64,000 nucleotides of DNA from Polyodon spathula (GCF_017654505.1 NC_054548.1:34919774-34983773), one strand, 5' to 3'. Shown: positions 51,861 through 64,000, counted from the first letter of the stretch. Notes: generated from the sequence alone by a model not told the origin. Translations and numbers: made by a program.

Positions 51861-53100
51861 AAATCACAAGTGCTACATAACTGCATCTTTAGAACTACAT
51901 GACATAATCTGAAACTTTGTACAGAAGTACAGTAAGTCAGCTTTAGAATAAAGCTATGTTAATGTACCTATATTTTTATTGTAGAATTTATCGCTCTAGA
52001 CTACTGTGTTTTTGTTACTGAAGACACCTTTTAATGAAAATACAGTACATTACATGCATTGGAACTGATCCATGATTTGAAAATATTTTACCTGGTGTAT
52101 TTTCAAACTGTGTGAGAGACTTCATTTAAATTGTCCATAGTTCAGTATACTGTTTTATTGTATTCTGTCTGCAGTCTGTTTTGGCTCATTTGACAACAGA
52201 CCGGCTTCTGTTTCTCAGTCTGAATAAACCTTGTATAATTTTTTTGAAGACAAAGGGTCTTTTTGTGCATTGTCCCCCACAATAATTCTACTGTAGAGTG
52301 TTAGGACCCTTTTTGTATTTTGTTCTATGAAAACAAACAACATTGGAGAGTAAAGCAAGCCATTTTACTGTACAGTTTGCTTAGTGTTATTTCATTTTGT
52401 TATACTGCCCTGGATGTTTTAAATCAGACAGACACTCTTTTGTATAAAGTGAATACACGAGATGAGATATTCAAAATTGGAGGATAAATTGTTAGTGCTG
52501 GGACAAATATTTGAATACTTGACTGTTTAAAAGGAGGGTCAGATGTAATTTATACTTGTAATACTGTAACATAATACCCTAATATTAAACCTGCCCCTTA
52601 AGACAACCTGCGTTATGTTTCTGTATTTACTGACATAACTGAAATATAAAAGTGGCGTTGTTTACATGCACAAGTCATGACAGTTTTCCTCATGACCTGT
52701 TTGCTGTACTTTTCAGGAAATGTGTTGCTGTGCAGTTCTGATTTAGGAAAAAAAATCGTCCGTGCCAATGCAGATTAATCGATTCATAGTCGTTTAGGGA
52801 GGGGATATTTAAATGTCTGTGTCTGCCTAGTAATTAGGAAAAGAACGACTGAATATCGTGAGGAGAGCATCAAGCATTGCCATGAAGATAAAAACATTTA
52901 ACAAGAGAAATTAATTCACGTATTGTAGCGCACATTCTGAATTACGCCACGCATTAGCTACTTGTTTGTCTGGTTACCTTTCCAACACACACAATTATAT
53001 AAAATATAATTTCTACAAGTTTTACTGCTTAAAATGTATGTTTATGTGTGTTTTGTGGAACATCTAAAAGCTACATTTTTACAGTACATGTTTATAACTT

Positions 53101-53179
<79 letters not shown>

Positions 53180-54449
53180 TAGGAAGGAGAAGGGGAGATT
53201 TTCAAACTAGCCACAGAAACATTTTGATCAGAAAACTGCAAAGCTGCAGCAGCTCAAGCTTGATTCTGTACTGCGAGTGGCACACACGCATGATAAATCA
53301 TATGCTACTTTGTTTTTTGTTTTTACAGTTTTGTTTGTGCATATGCCTATTTACACACTAGTTTCTTTTGAAATGTTTTTTTTTTTTATTATAGCTTTTC
53401 ATTTTTTTAAGTAGTGCTTTATATGTTGTAAGTTAGAAAATCAACAATTTTATGTTTAATTGTTCATTTAATACGGTGTTTCGGCTGTGCAGATGTTTGA
53501 CATGACGTGCTTGAATAAAACTTTTGAGTTGTATTCGATAGTTTGTCTTTCATTTTAATACTAATGATCTTTAAAATGTACCGTTATAATGACTGCCGTC
53601 GGCAGGTATGAGTATAACCTTCCTAGCTTTAAATCCTGAAAACAAGTCTGCTTTCCTAATTGTAATCTCATTTTAAATCTTGTAAGCGGAGTCTCCGATA
53701 GAAATGTAGGAATTTGCTGCCATCAGTAGTTGGGGTGGGTTTAAAGTATTCAGATAGACTCAATGACAGATACAAGTCAGGAAGAAGGGACATTGCCCAG
53801 CTGCACTGGGAAAGGTAGTTTGTTTTTGTGTGTTTGTAGCATTTTTGAAGTTGACGTGAAGGTGAAGTTAACGTGAACCATTTCCAGTGTTTTCCCGTGT
53901 TTATTGGCTACACACCGATTGCATTTTTTTTTGTGTGTGTGTCTGGGTTGTTTTATCTTTTTTTTATCGGTTAAAACAGAAAATCAAAAACCCTAATTTA
54001 TATTACAATTATCACAATGTATTTAACTTTTTAAACCATATTCTTGAAAATATGAACTAGGGCTTGCTTTAGTTTTTTTAGTGATCTGTGTCCCCTTAGT
54101 TAAGAGCCAGCGCAACCGATCTCCACCTTGATTTTTAGATCCTATAGTCCAGCAGAATTTGGCACTTCGGCCCGGGGCTTTCCAGGAACTATCGTCGTGG
54201 CCCGAAGAGTTATTTTCAGATTTTAAAGGAAATTGATCATTTACATTTTTTACAAGTCAATTTCATTTCTGTTAGTGTTTGACTATAAACGAAATATAAA
54301 AATGCTGAATACCTGTGTGGCCTGAACTTAAATCCTTAACTGCCAGTGTGGTGGTGAAGTTTTTCTTTTTTTTTTTTTATTTATTTATTTATTTTAAGGT
54401 GACCCAGATGCGCATCGATCTTCAGAGGTGATTGCACGGTCATGTGATC
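51861..54449. other. AT-rich DNA, no gene seen
   Basis: It includes (TA)n at 53109-53176, just over 30 units. No coding or RNA feature recognised. Confidence 0.45.
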
Positions 54450-54520
54450 TTGTTCAGCCAATCACAGTGTTTAATGTGTCCAAGCCATTTTATTTGAGAT
54501 TGTATGGCATATATAAGTTG
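54450..54520 (+). promoter_or_regulatory. CCAAT plus TATA-like pair
   Basis: agccaatcac at about 54455 is followed about 55 bp later by catatataagt at about 54508, the spacing of a polymerase II promoter. No coding frame of note follows, apart from a frame spoiled by poly-T. It could belong to an old mobile element. Confidence 0.2.
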
Positions 54521-55571
54521 CTTCACCCTACTCTGAATCCCGCCACACTTCTCATTACGCTACAGATAGTGTTTTTGCAGTACTTTAGTGACACTTAATG
54601 GAAATAGTAGGTACCACTGAAGAAAAATGCACAACTTTTTGTTTTTTTTGCTATGCTTTGGAAATTCTGCATGTAGGGGCTGTGTTTTTTTTTTTTTTTT
54701 TTTTTTTTTGCTGGCGGGACTACAGTATGTAAAATTGACAACAAATAAATACTGTTGGCACAGTGTAGGTGAATTGATTATTGAGAAGTACAGTAACCAA
54801 CAGGTAGCATATATTGAAGCAATTCATATTGCTCGACACCCGGGACAACGAGGTTTGTGTGATGAACAACAGGTTTTGCCTTTATAATTCACCCGTCAGA
54901 CACATGGTTTTTATTCATTTATTTTTCCTATGTTTGTTCTGTTGCTAGAAAGACACTCTGGATGTATTTTATAGAGAGCCACACAAGTTTCTGAAAACTG
55001 AATTGTAGAAGTGTTTACGTCCCACCCCTATCACTTCTGATTAGCTCGCTGTGGAAGAAGTTGATCTTCTATTGGGTACAAAGAAACCCAGAAATGGCTG
55101 CCTGAGAGATTCTGGCAACGCACAGGCAAATTTTTAAATTTAAGATATTACTGTTATTTGCGTTTTTTGTAAATTAGCAATTAAGTGGTACTACTTTGTT
55201 CATACGTTAACCTGATATTTAAATGCAGCAATCTAGTAAAGGTAGAAAAGAACAAAAAAAAAAAAAACACAGTAGTTGCTAAGGTATTAGCGGATTAGAA
55301 AGTTGACAGGAGTTAGTTATAATAAGCAGTCTATAATGTGTGTACTTATTCGGATGTATTACAAAAAAAAACTTGCTTTATTGTTTAGAAGCACTAACCT
55401 AGTTTGCTGTTTTACCATATTTACATTTTCGATTTAATTGCTTTATTAAAAACAAGCAATATTAATTATTTATTGGACATGCACAATCCATTGATTTTGT
55501 GAAACTGTTAAAACATGAAGATTGACAAATATAGTATGTTTACAATGATAGAAATGGAATGCTTATATATA
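54521..55571. other. No gene seen
   Basis: Poly-T at 54687-54710 and poly-A at 55253-55268. The 86-codon frame through the poly-T is not credible. Confidence 0.45.
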
Positions 55572-57550
55572 CAGTGGTTTGCAGAAGTTTTCACCCCCTG
55601 CAAAGTTTTCACATTTTGTTGGCACCTGAGCGTACTCCGTGACACTTTCAAATTAGACTTTACATGTAGACTCTACACAAACTACTCCACCTATTGACAA
55701 AGTTAAAACATGCATATAGAATATAAATAAGAATAATTTACAGAGAGAAACAGATTAATCTCAGTTACATAAGTATTCAACCCCTTTGCTATTGCAGCCC
55801 TAAATCAGCTCAGGTGCAAATGATTTGTTTGAAAGATAACAATTATTGAAATGGCTTCAGCCTGTGTGTACTCAAAGTGGTTTAACTTGTAGATAATTTC
55901 CCCCAGGTAGATAAAGACTTTCAAGCTGCAACTTGCATAGTGATCCAACAAAGCAACCTGAAGACCAAGGAGCTTTCAAAACAAGTCAGGGATAAAATGG
56001 TAGAGAGGCACAGAGCAGGAGAAGGGTAAAAGAAAATTTCAAAGGTGCTGATTATCCCTCTCAGCAAAGTGAAGTCTGTCATTAAGAAGTGGAAGATGCA
56101 TCATACCACCCAGACACTACCCAGATCAGGTCACCCTCCCAAACCGAGCAGCCGGGCAAGCAGGAAACTGGTTCGGCATGTCACTCCTGAAGCCAACAAT
56201 GACCTTGAGAGATCTGCAAAGTTCTGTGTCTGAGATGGGAATCAGTGTTCACACATCAACAATAAGCCAGTCCCTACACAAAGCTGGCCTGTATGGACGG
56301 GTGTCAAGAAAGAAGCTATTGCTCAGAAAGCTTAATCTTAGAGCACTATAGAATTTGCGAAAAAGCATGTAGATATTATTGCAGATATGTGAAAGGTTTT
56401 GTGGTCAGACGAGACAAAAATTGAACTTTTCGAACTTTCCAAGCGTTATGTCTGGAGCAAGCCCAACACTGTACATCACCAGTCAACGCCATCCCAATCA
56501 TGGTGGTGGCAGCATCATATTATGGGGATGCTTCTCTTCAGCAGGGACTGGGAAGCTTGTCAGGATAGAGGGGAGAATGGATGGTGTAAAGTATAGGTGA
56601 ATCCTTGAGGAAAAACTGTTTTGAATCAGCCAGGACTGAAAACTAAGGAGGAAATTCACATTTCAGCAGGACGATGACCCGAAGCACAAAGCCAAAGCCA
56701 CACTGGAGTGGTTCAACAAGAAGAGAATTAATGTGCTTGATGGCCCAGTGTGGCAAAATGGTTAATAGTGTACAAGTGCAGGTGATTAAGGAACAGACAG
56801 ACAATTGTAATCCAGTTGAAAGGTTTGTTTTTATTAGTTGTTTTTGCCCAGTGCCAGATGGTGAAACAGACAGGAAATAATAATGATGGTAAGTAATACA
56901 GTGTCGTGTATTACTTGCATATATAATCTCCCAAGCTGGTCCTGAAATAACAGTTCCGTTCTTGTGTCCCCACATTAAACATAAAACACATACACAAGTC
57001 TGGTTAGTGCATGAATTGGTGATTGTGGTGCAATACAGTTTTATGGTTGTATAAGTGAAGTGCTGTTCTGAGTTTGTGCTGGCCTCTGGCGACAGCTCTG
57101 GAACGAGTTAGCCGTCTAGTGAATACACTCAACAATAGACAGTACAAGTAAACACTTGCAATTTATTTCACCAACAGTACAGGTCCTTCCAGGTCAATGA
57201 CACAACCAAAACAAAGGAACAGATAACGTTGCTTCAACCCCTATTTATACTGTCACACATGACCCCTTGGTAAACGATTGCAGCTGCCACATCATCTGCT
57301 ATCCGGGTCAATGAGTTAGTGTCCCGAAGCTCCGTCTTTTTCTACATGAGACTTCCTTTTAACCCTCGGAACAAAGTGTCAGGTCAAGTAGTCAAGAGTA
57401 TTCTGTTCCCGTTACTTAGTGCCCTCACAAGTCGGGATAGAGTTTTACCACCAAGAATCATTGTCTTTCTGTCACATCCAAGTCCTGACTTGAATCCAAT
57501 TGAAAATTTTGATCCCCAACAAACTTATCAGAACTGGAACAATTTTCTTG
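55572..57550 (+). mobile_element. Tc1-type transposon carrying a solo LTR, 3'-truncated
   Basis: The left terminal repeat begins cagtggtttgcagaagtttt at 55572 after a TA. Transposase pieces on plus: KSVIKKWKMHHTTQTLPRSG (N-terminal helix-turn-helix region), a cluster of stops and frame changes, [13 protein letters not shown] (first catalytic Asp; the first W and S lie near 56400), [12 protein letters not shown], and QQDDDPKHKAK (second Asp) at 56665. Then comes the LTR, and beyond it SPDLNPIENF (third acidic residue) at 57480. The right terminal repeat is missing. Confidence 0.85.
56749..57476 (-). mobile_element. Solo LTR inside the Tc1, without target duplication
   Basis: It begins tgtggcaaaatgg, ends tttctgtcaca, and is the same family as 2199, 8444 and 19601. 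A TATA-like box (ctatttatact on plus) is near 57240. The host text reads ...gatggcccag, then ...tccaagtcctgac, which rejoins into the uninterrupted Tc1 sequence with no repeated bases. Confidence 0.85.
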
Positions 57551-58007
57551 TGACTAAGGTTACGTACACACACAGGCTAAATGCGGTTGTGAGTACCTTT
57601 TGCTCTTAATACGGTTTGTATATACACACAGTTCGGTTACAAAGGGCAGTGACAACCACACTAGTTAATCCTTTTCAGAGCAAGTATCGAGAGCGGTTAT
57701 TAATTCAGTTTGGTTAGTTAATGCGCACTAACTGTGTGTGTGTGTTACAACCGCCCTAATACAGCCACAGTTGGTGCTCCGTGGATTTCTGCCTAACTAA
57801 TGATGTCATTGTTTATCAGACATTTCCGTGTGAAACATGGTTAAAAAATAAAAAATATATAAATACCATAGAGAATGAGAGATTTGTTGACATAATGTCC
57901 TTGATCAAGGTAAAACTTGACTATAGTTCCAGCAGCAATTGTTTCTTTCATACATGTAAAAATTCTGACCAGTAAGTGTGCTGCGGTTGGTGATCGTGAA
58001 CTTGCTA
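57551..58007. other. Possible MITE, no gene seen
   Basis: ggttacgtacacacacagg near 57558 and its near-complement cacagtgtgtgt/gttacaacc near 57735-57752 suggest a small inverted-repeat element. The 64-codon frame at 57781 has no domain. Confidence 0.25.
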
Positions 58008-58210
58008 TACGGTGTGAAGGATTTTTATATGAGCTTGAAGAAGGTGCAGAGGTGTTTGTGTGAAGGATTTTTATATGAGGTAGAAGTTGGTGCAGAGGTG
58101 TTTGTGTGATTGATTTGAGGTGTTTGTGTGATGGATTTGAAGTAGAAGAAGGTGTAGAGGTATTTTTGTGATGGATTTGAGGTAGAGTGTGGTGCAGAGG
58201 TATTTACAAG
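58008..58210. repeat. Minisatellite, about 40-46-bp unit
   Basis: Four to five imperfect copies of tgtgaaggattt...gaggtagaagttggtgcagaggtgtttg, one of them shortened. Confidence 0.8.
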
Positions 58211-58239
58211 TAACCCAGAATAAGAAGTGCATTTAAGCA

Positions 58240-58442
58240 GAGGTGGTACTTAAAGTACTACTACAAAATGCTATGACATACAGTGTTAATATGAAGTACT
58301 AAAATATACTGTTGTACTACTATGATATAAAGTACTACAGTATACTATAGTACTACTATGATGTACTATAGTATACTATAAAGTAATATAGTATTACTAT
58401 ATGATGTATTATATTAGTACTATAGTATACTGTAGTACTTTT
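58240..58442. repeat. Palindrome-rich TACTA block
   Basis: Repeated agtact, gtatac and tactatagta motifs in both orientations, for example agtatactatagtact near 58330. The whole block is self-complementary and could fold into several hairpins. No terminal repeats recognised. Confidence 0.75.
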
Positions 58443-60057
58443 TGGAATGGGAACAAAGGAGTATCTACCACAGAAAGTAAACAAAAACAAACAATATGGT
58501 AGAAAATGTGTTTAGATAAAAACAAGTATATATTAAAAGCAATTATGAAATACCAGTGCAGGCATTTGAAACCAGACATATCATATACCATGTTAAATAA
58601 CCCATTCAGATGGACGCTAAAGTGCAATAGAATTTTAACATGACATGTTATTTTCGACTTAGTGTGACGATGAATGCATTTCTGTTGGTTATTGATGAAA
58701 ACACAGTTTTAGGGTTTACTTCATTGTTTATACAATGCAATACCACCCACTACGTATACCCACTACATACTACATACCATGTGACAACGTCAACTTCCGC
58801 TATGAGACAGCAGCTGCAGTAATACCCTATTGCCCTTACTAGACCACTGTAGTTTTACTGTCAGTCATTTCATCCTATTCTGAGAGATATTGTTGACTGA
58901 AGCAGCGCTAGAATGCTCTCATTTGTTTAAATGACTGTCAGTCATCAAGACCTGCACTGACTTGGCACTTTCATTTGCCAGCTACAATGCCTGTCATTTT
59001 AAGCGCCTCTGAAATTAGCAGGTTAAGGTGTAGGTAAGTTTTTGCTATAGGTATACAATGATAGTTACTAGTTTGATTTGAAAATGTGGCGTAAAACACT
59101 TAATGAATATAGTGAACAATACCCTGACAGACGGCTGAAGTCTCCACACAGGATGAAGTGGGCAGCTCTGCCTTGTGTTCCATTGAGTCCAGCTGTGCTG
59201 AAGCAGGAGAGGAACAGAGCTCAGACTCTGAATATTAAGTACAGGTTGCTTCTGTTCAGCTATCTAATGTTTTGTTCTGTGCATATTATTTTTACTTGTA
59301 AGTGTATGCTGTACATTTATGTAGTACACTTTTACATGCTACGTTTTCTTAGTTTATTTGAGACAAGTTTAAATATGTGTACTAGGATCTTTATCTTTAC
59401 AAGGTATAGCTCCATTGTGACCGATCGTTATATCAATTACAATGTTGGCAACCATGGTTTTGTTGCATGTTGAATGTGATAAATTAGATGTTTCTCAATG
59501 GCATAAAAAGTCTGGTTTGTTTTAAAGCGTAAGAGTCGATTTCATCCATTATCTGCTTGAATTGAAAAATAAAAATTGAAAAAAAAACCCTGTAAATTCT
59601 TTCTAAAATAAACGTTGATATTAATCATCAATTTCGCAAAAAAAAAGTGTTTTCTGTGTATACTGTGTATTTTCTGTATATTCTGCGTTTTCAGCTAGCG
59701 CTGGTTAAGTCCCAACGCGGCCTTGTGTGCAGTGGGAAGCCTGTGGCTCTACTGCCGCCCCTCCTGGGATCTTAGGGCACAAAGTTAATAACTTGTTCAG
59801 CTTAAATTTACATATCAGAATATTTTGAAATATATTATTTAATAATTACTAATTTAGTTTGATTTACCGTGTGCTTTCGCTTTGCATTTATTTTTGGTTG
59901 TGTGTGTATATACTGTGTTTCTTTCTTTCTTACAGGAAGGGAAGTATTGAAACACGAGCAGCTGCTGTGGGCTTGCCTACTTAGCAGCTTGTTGCTGTTT
60001 TACTGCAGCTATCTAAGCTCCACTTTTACAAAGGCTTGTTCGCAAGCAGGCTATTTC
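58443..60057. other. No gene supported
   Basis: The plus frame 59078-59473 (131 codons) starts MKMWRKTLNEYSEQYPDRRL. Its first 55 codons look protein-like, then it turns hydrophobic and low-quality. I do not recognise it, and it could be an exon or transposon scrap. Confidence 0.35.
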
Positions 60058-60290
60058 TAGTCTCGTGTTTGTACTGACTAAGAAATTAGCCAGTGGCTTG
60101 TGCAGGTGGGCATCCCTGCTACTTGCTACATAACAGTAGCTAAGGGACCAAGTTTGCTGTTCTGGTGCAACCTACTGCTAGTCTTGTGTTTGTACTGACT
60201 AGTAGTTTAGCCAGTGGTTGACTTGTAGGTGGCCATCCCTGCTGACGTGCCACTAGCAGTAATTGCGTTTATCGCCCCACTTCTCGGTTG
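60058..60290. repeat. Tandem dimer, 120-bp period
   Basis: ctagtctcgtgtttgtactg at 60058 and ctagtcttgtgtttgtactg at 60178 head two similar copies, both with ttagccagtgg and catccctgct. It lies just upstream of the DIRS remnant and may be its terminal or leader region. Confidence 0.75.
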
Positions 60291-60400
60291 CGAATTCAAC
60301 GTTATTGTTTTGGTACCGAGGGTTGGTTCCGAGTGTTGGTACCGAATAGCAGTACCAAGGACCTGTGTTGGCGTCGAGCGCCCCATGTCTGTATCAATTA

Positions 60401-60722
60401 GAACATAAGAACATAAAGTTTACAAATGAAAGGAGGCCATTTGGCCTATCTTGCTCGTTTTTGGTTGTTAGTAGCTTATTGATCCCAGAATCTCATAAAG
60501 CAACTTCTTGAAGGATCCCAGGGTGTCCCCTTCTACAACATTACTGGGGAGTTGGATCCAGACCCTCACAATTCTCCGTGTAAAAAAAGTGCTTCCTATT
60601 TTCTGTTTTGAATGCCCCTTTGTCTACTCTCCATTTGTGACCTCTGGTCCTTGTTTGTTTTTTCAGGTCGAAAAAGTCCCTTGGGTTGACATTGTCAATA
60701 CCTTTTTAGTATTTTGAATACT
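60401..60722 (-). mobile_element. CR1-like LINE 3' fragment inserted in the DIRS leader
   Basis: gaacataagaacataaagtttac begins the 3' tail. The rest matches 20936-21210 closely (ttagtagcttattgatccca, cttcttgaaggatcccaggg). It splits the ggtaccgag-repeat leader, so it arrived later than the DIRS copy. Confidence 0.85.
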
Positions 60723-61404
60723 TGTGGGTATCGAGCCTCTGTGTTGGTACCTAGTGAATTGGGTCGCTACCAAGGACCGGTACCGAGTGCAACTGGGTCA
60801 GTGCCAAATGTTGGTCCTCAGTCCTGTGTAGGTACCGAGGATTGGTACCAAGTGTACTCAATGTCAGTACCTAGTGTCAGTTCTGAGCACATAGTGTGCA
60901 CACAGCACTGTTAAAATGTCTGGGGGGACGGAGAGCAGCGCTTGGAAGAGTAGAGCTGAGATATGTAGTTCATCGTCTTCTTCCTCTTCATCTTCCAAAT
61001 CCCCTTCACCTTCCCTTCCTCCAAAAATGGAGAAGGAAGAAAAGCCACTACTCACGTTCGGCATATAAGACAGATGGCTCTGGGAGGTTGTGTCATGTTA
61101 GCAGGCAATTTTAACTGAGCTGCTACAAGAGCGCTCAGTGCAACCGGCAATACTGGATCCTCCAGGACCTACTCCCCGGCACCTTTGCAGGCAGTGGCTA
61201 GTGGGTTAGAGAGTGACTTAGTGTCTATCTGAGGAGGTTGACGATCAGGACGTGGGGTTCCCATCGGTTGATGCTGAATCGGACATCCTGGTTACGCAGC
61301 TTCCTCTGTCGTTGGAGCTTATGCCCTTAATGCAGCAAGCTACTGCGCCGTTAAAGGTTTCTTGGCCTAAAACAAGGGACCTGTCATTGCCAATGATTCT
61401 TGCA

Positions 61405-61690
61405 CCATTTATCTCCCCAATTTAGGATTGCCAATTGTGTTCTTATTAATCCCGGTTCACTGCTGCAAACACCTGGCGACTTGGGAAACGGCGGCTGACA
61501 CACTTCCTCCGAAATGTGTCCTGCCTAGCAGTCTTCCCCCCCCCACTGTGGATCCACAGCGAAGCCATCAGACCTATAGTGCTGGAGGACAATGCAGATC
61601 TGAATGGCTCCACTGCAGACCCGCAGGCGCCATATTAGCCACAGGGGTCACTGGTGTGCTGTTATTAGAGGCGCTTAATTTATGACAAGC
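61405..61690. mobile_element. SINE-like repeat inserted in the DIRS gag
   Basis: ttaggattgccaatt...cccggttcactgctgcaaac, then ctccgaaatgtgtcctgcc and cgcaggcgccatattagcc match a dispersed repeat I recall from non-teleost and other fish genomes. It interrupts Gag homology between WPK... and STWAHP. The tRNA-like end is not seen. Confidence 0.45.
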
Positions 61691-62530
61691 AGCCCTCTAT
61701 CAATCCTGCTGCCCCTCCAGTCTACTTGGGCTCACCCAGCTACAGCTGCTGCAGTTTGCTGTTCTGTATACTCACTGTACAGTGTTCAGAGCGGACAAGC
61801 TGGGTCTTATCAACTTTTTGGCAGTACAGGCCCTGCTGCAGCACTTGTTCAGCATTCCAACCAGTCCTTACTAGCCAAGGAATGCCCGAATAAGCAGTGT
61901 AGAGTGACGGAAGTCATCTTAAAGAAAGCATACGCAGCTAGCGCGTTTACCGCACACCTGGCTAAATACGTGTAGCTTACCAGGCTCAACTTATGGGGTC
62001 CCTCTCTGAGAACCATAGACCCTTGTCTCAGCAACTGGAAGAGCTGTGCCTAATTGCCAGGAATCTGCTATGGTTGTCCAAGCATAGCAGACAAGCAATA
62101 GGCAGAAACCTGGCAGCATTGGTGGCTGCACGCAGACAGCTCTGGCTCTCTCAAGCACTATTATGTGGACAGAACTAAAAGCTGGAGGCAGTCAGAACAA
62201 TTTTTTGTCTGTTACAGAGCTAAGCCTGAGGGATAGGCTCTGACTAAACAGCATCTATCCAAATGGATAACAGGTGCAATACACACTACTTATGAAATGG
62301 CCAATCTGCCCCGTGCCCGAGAAGCTCACCGGCCGTTCCACTAGGGGTCAGACGACCTTCATGGGCTTTGTTCCAGGGTGCAGCGGTTTGGGCTTCTTCC
62401 CATACGTTTGCCAGGTTCTATCGGCTGAACATCATGGACCCGCAGAATCCTGGATTTGGCACGAAAATATTGAGGGTGGCTTCCCAATCCATCTTCACAA
62501 TAGAACATTAGAGGCGAGTCCTTGTAATGT

Positions 62531-63946
62531 TTTTCAGTTACAGGAACACTGTTGTAGCACAAGAGTCTTTGCTTAGCTTGTAACTCAGTTTTGTATACCA
62601 TGTCTTGTGACAGTTAGGTATACACATATACAGTAAGATGGGTCCTTACTGCTGGTAATTAATTCAGGCACAAGGCAGTTGGCTTGTCCTCTGCAGTTGT
62701 TATGTATGCTTTATGTCCTTGCAACAGCTTGGGTGTACTGACCCATTTTGTAATGGTTAATATTCCTATTTCAGGGAATCAGGATTATGATAATAACCCA
62801 ATGTTTTAATAAATGTGTACACTGTCAATCTGAAGAATAATACAGTGATACAGCACATTAATGCAATACTCATTGTTTATGGTTCTAAGGTCTTTAAAAC
62901 AGAACTATAAATGGAAAAAGACTAAATTTGAAGAGACCATTGAAATCGTAACTGTAGCTAAAACACAGATTTAAATGTCCATGAAAACCTAGGTTAACGT
63001 TGTGCTTGTTTTTAAACAAAATGCATTCGTGCAGCTTGCTCAGTCGTTCAGCCTCCTTTTGGTTTGAAAATAAACCTGTGCTTTGTTTAAAACTAAAATA
63101 CTTGCTTTGAAATCTTCCTCACCTTTCTGAATACATTTGTTGGTACAGTAGTTTTGCCTTCTCCATGACCAGCACGTCACTTATGTCTGAGCGCCTATCT
63201 GGTTTCATTCCACGCATGATTGAGTGACTGCATACTTCTGGTTGAAAGAGGGGGTTTGGTTGACCGTCGGTTTATAAGTTTGGTGTTCGTAACTCTGGGG
63301 TTCTACTGTATACAATAGAAAGAAACAAAAGAAAAAACATTTTGTCTTTGCAGAATTTGGTAGAGTCTACTGTAAATATTGCGTGCATTTTGGTTGAAAA
63401 ATAGTGGAAAAAAAAATGCAGAGAAACTTGAAAGGTTATACACAAGTCCTTTTAAAACTCTGGGGTTCACCAGTTACAAAACTGAAAGAGTGTCAACAAA
63501 AATCTGAATATCTGTGATGCAACTAACTAAAACACCTGTACATCAGGAGTTGAATTCAGCTTATAAAGACAGGCAGAAGCTATTTTTATATTTGAATAAC
63601 TCCCAAGTATTGCTTGTTATAGTTGTACTCTTAGTATGTCACTTAAATGTACTAGCAAATGTGTTCCAAATTGCACAGAAAGAAATCCGCTCCTCACTAA
63701 TTGATTGTATTCACTGTTAAATAAAACCAAAATCCTACAAGTTATATTCTACTTTTTTGTGTGTGTTTTGTGTGATGGGGAGGGGGCAAGTAAATTAAGA
63801 AGGACAAGTAGATTTTTCTAGCATTTTTGTCCCTTGGACAATACGTTTTTTTCAAGAATTGCACACCCCTACATTAAATACATTTCATTTGAACTCTTTG
63901 TCACACACTACACTGTGAATACAATAACTGCCTTGATTTTGGACCA

Positions 63947-63948
<2 letters not shown>
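62531..63948. other. No gene seen
   Basis: AT-rich. A 68-codon plus frame at 63514-63720 is followed by an AATAAA-like signal but shows no domain. Confidence 0.45.
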
Positions 63949-63998
<50 letters not shown>

Positions 63999-63999
63999 A
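63949..63999. repeat. TTTC tetranucleotide microsatellite
   Basis: About twelve CTTT units running to the window edge. Confidence 0.95.
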
Positions 64000-64000
64000 G

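Larger units (their letters stand above)
60300..62530 (+). pseudogene. DIRS-type retroelement remnant (Gag and tyrosine recombinase)
   Basis: The 5' leader has many ggtaccgag-type repeats (60310-60370 and 60725-60880). Gag pieces: a Ser-rich start after atgtctggggggacgg (60916), LMPLMQQATAPLKVSWPK (61320), STWAHPATAAAVCCSVYSL (61735), CPNKQCRVTEVILKKAYA (61882), and GRNLAALVAARRQLWLSQAL (62103). The recombinase C-terminus follows at 62295-62500: GRSTRGQTTF-type text, then SSHTFARFYRL with the nucleophile Tyr. The reverse transcriptase expected between them is deleted. Stops and frame changes are numerous. DIRS elements integrate by a recombinase instead of an integrase. Confidence 0.7.

Noticed and set aside
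54627..54887. 86-codon frame with poly-Phe
   Set aside because: Depends on a poly-T tract.
59078..59473. 131-codon plus frame as a gene
   Set aside because: Only the first part looks protein-like. No family recognised and the end is low-complexity hydrophobic.

Overview
The window reads as intergenic or intronic DNA of a vertebrate, most likely a ray-finned fish. The evidence is the mix of mobile elements: L1, TX1-like, L2-like and CR1-like LINEs, a DIRS tyrosine-recombinase element, several Tc1 transposons, hAT and PIF/Harbinger remnants, and many solo LTRs. From memory, the repeat flavours resemble a non-teleost fish such as a sturgeon or paddlefish, but this was not tested. I see no bacterial operon, CRISPR array, rRNA or tRNA gene, and no complete intact protein-coding gene. 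Almost every long open frame is a decayed transposon protein, low-complexity repeat or antisense shadow.

Layout, left part (1-20.3 kb). An LTR-like block and a solo LTR with a perfect 5-bp target duplication come first. An L1 lies on the minus strand, ORF1 at 11.3-12.1 kb and ORF2 at 5.4-8.4 kb. It is broken up by an LTR at 8.44 kb, a 294-bp solo LTR at 10.07 kb and a Tc1 fragment. A cruciform-forming foldback lies at 14.3 kb, then TX1-like and hAT remnants. At 16.9-18.75 kb is a decayed, intron-containing copy of a multi-copy protein family of unknown function. Two perfect heat-shock elements and TATA boxes sit directly upstream of it. This is the most interesting item in the window. Another solo LTR follows at 19.6 kb.

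Middle (20.9-33 kb). A CR1-like LINE on the minus strand is split by a solo LTR (target duplication gatct), which is itself split by a second solo LTR (duplication gtggc). Next come a truncated and then a full-length copy of a short LTR element. Their interiors hold no gag or pol that I recognise, only in-frame minisatellites encoding Pro/Gly-rich repeats. A long-armed foldback element with a microsatellite core follows. Around 32.7-33.0 kb there is a promoter-like segment and a possible first coding exon, with a phase-compatible exon at 35.96 kb. This is the only candidate for a host gene, and it is weak.

Right part (33-64 kb). The region is sparse to about 41 kb, then holds hAT and Harbinger remnants, a Tc1 lodged between TA microsatellites, two L2-like LINE fragments and a second Tc1 carrying a solo LTR. 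The end is a DIRS remnant (Gag and recombinase pieces) interrupted by a CR1 tail and a SINE-like repeat. The elements do not form a pathway. What the window records is successive insertion, nesting and LTR-LTR recombination.
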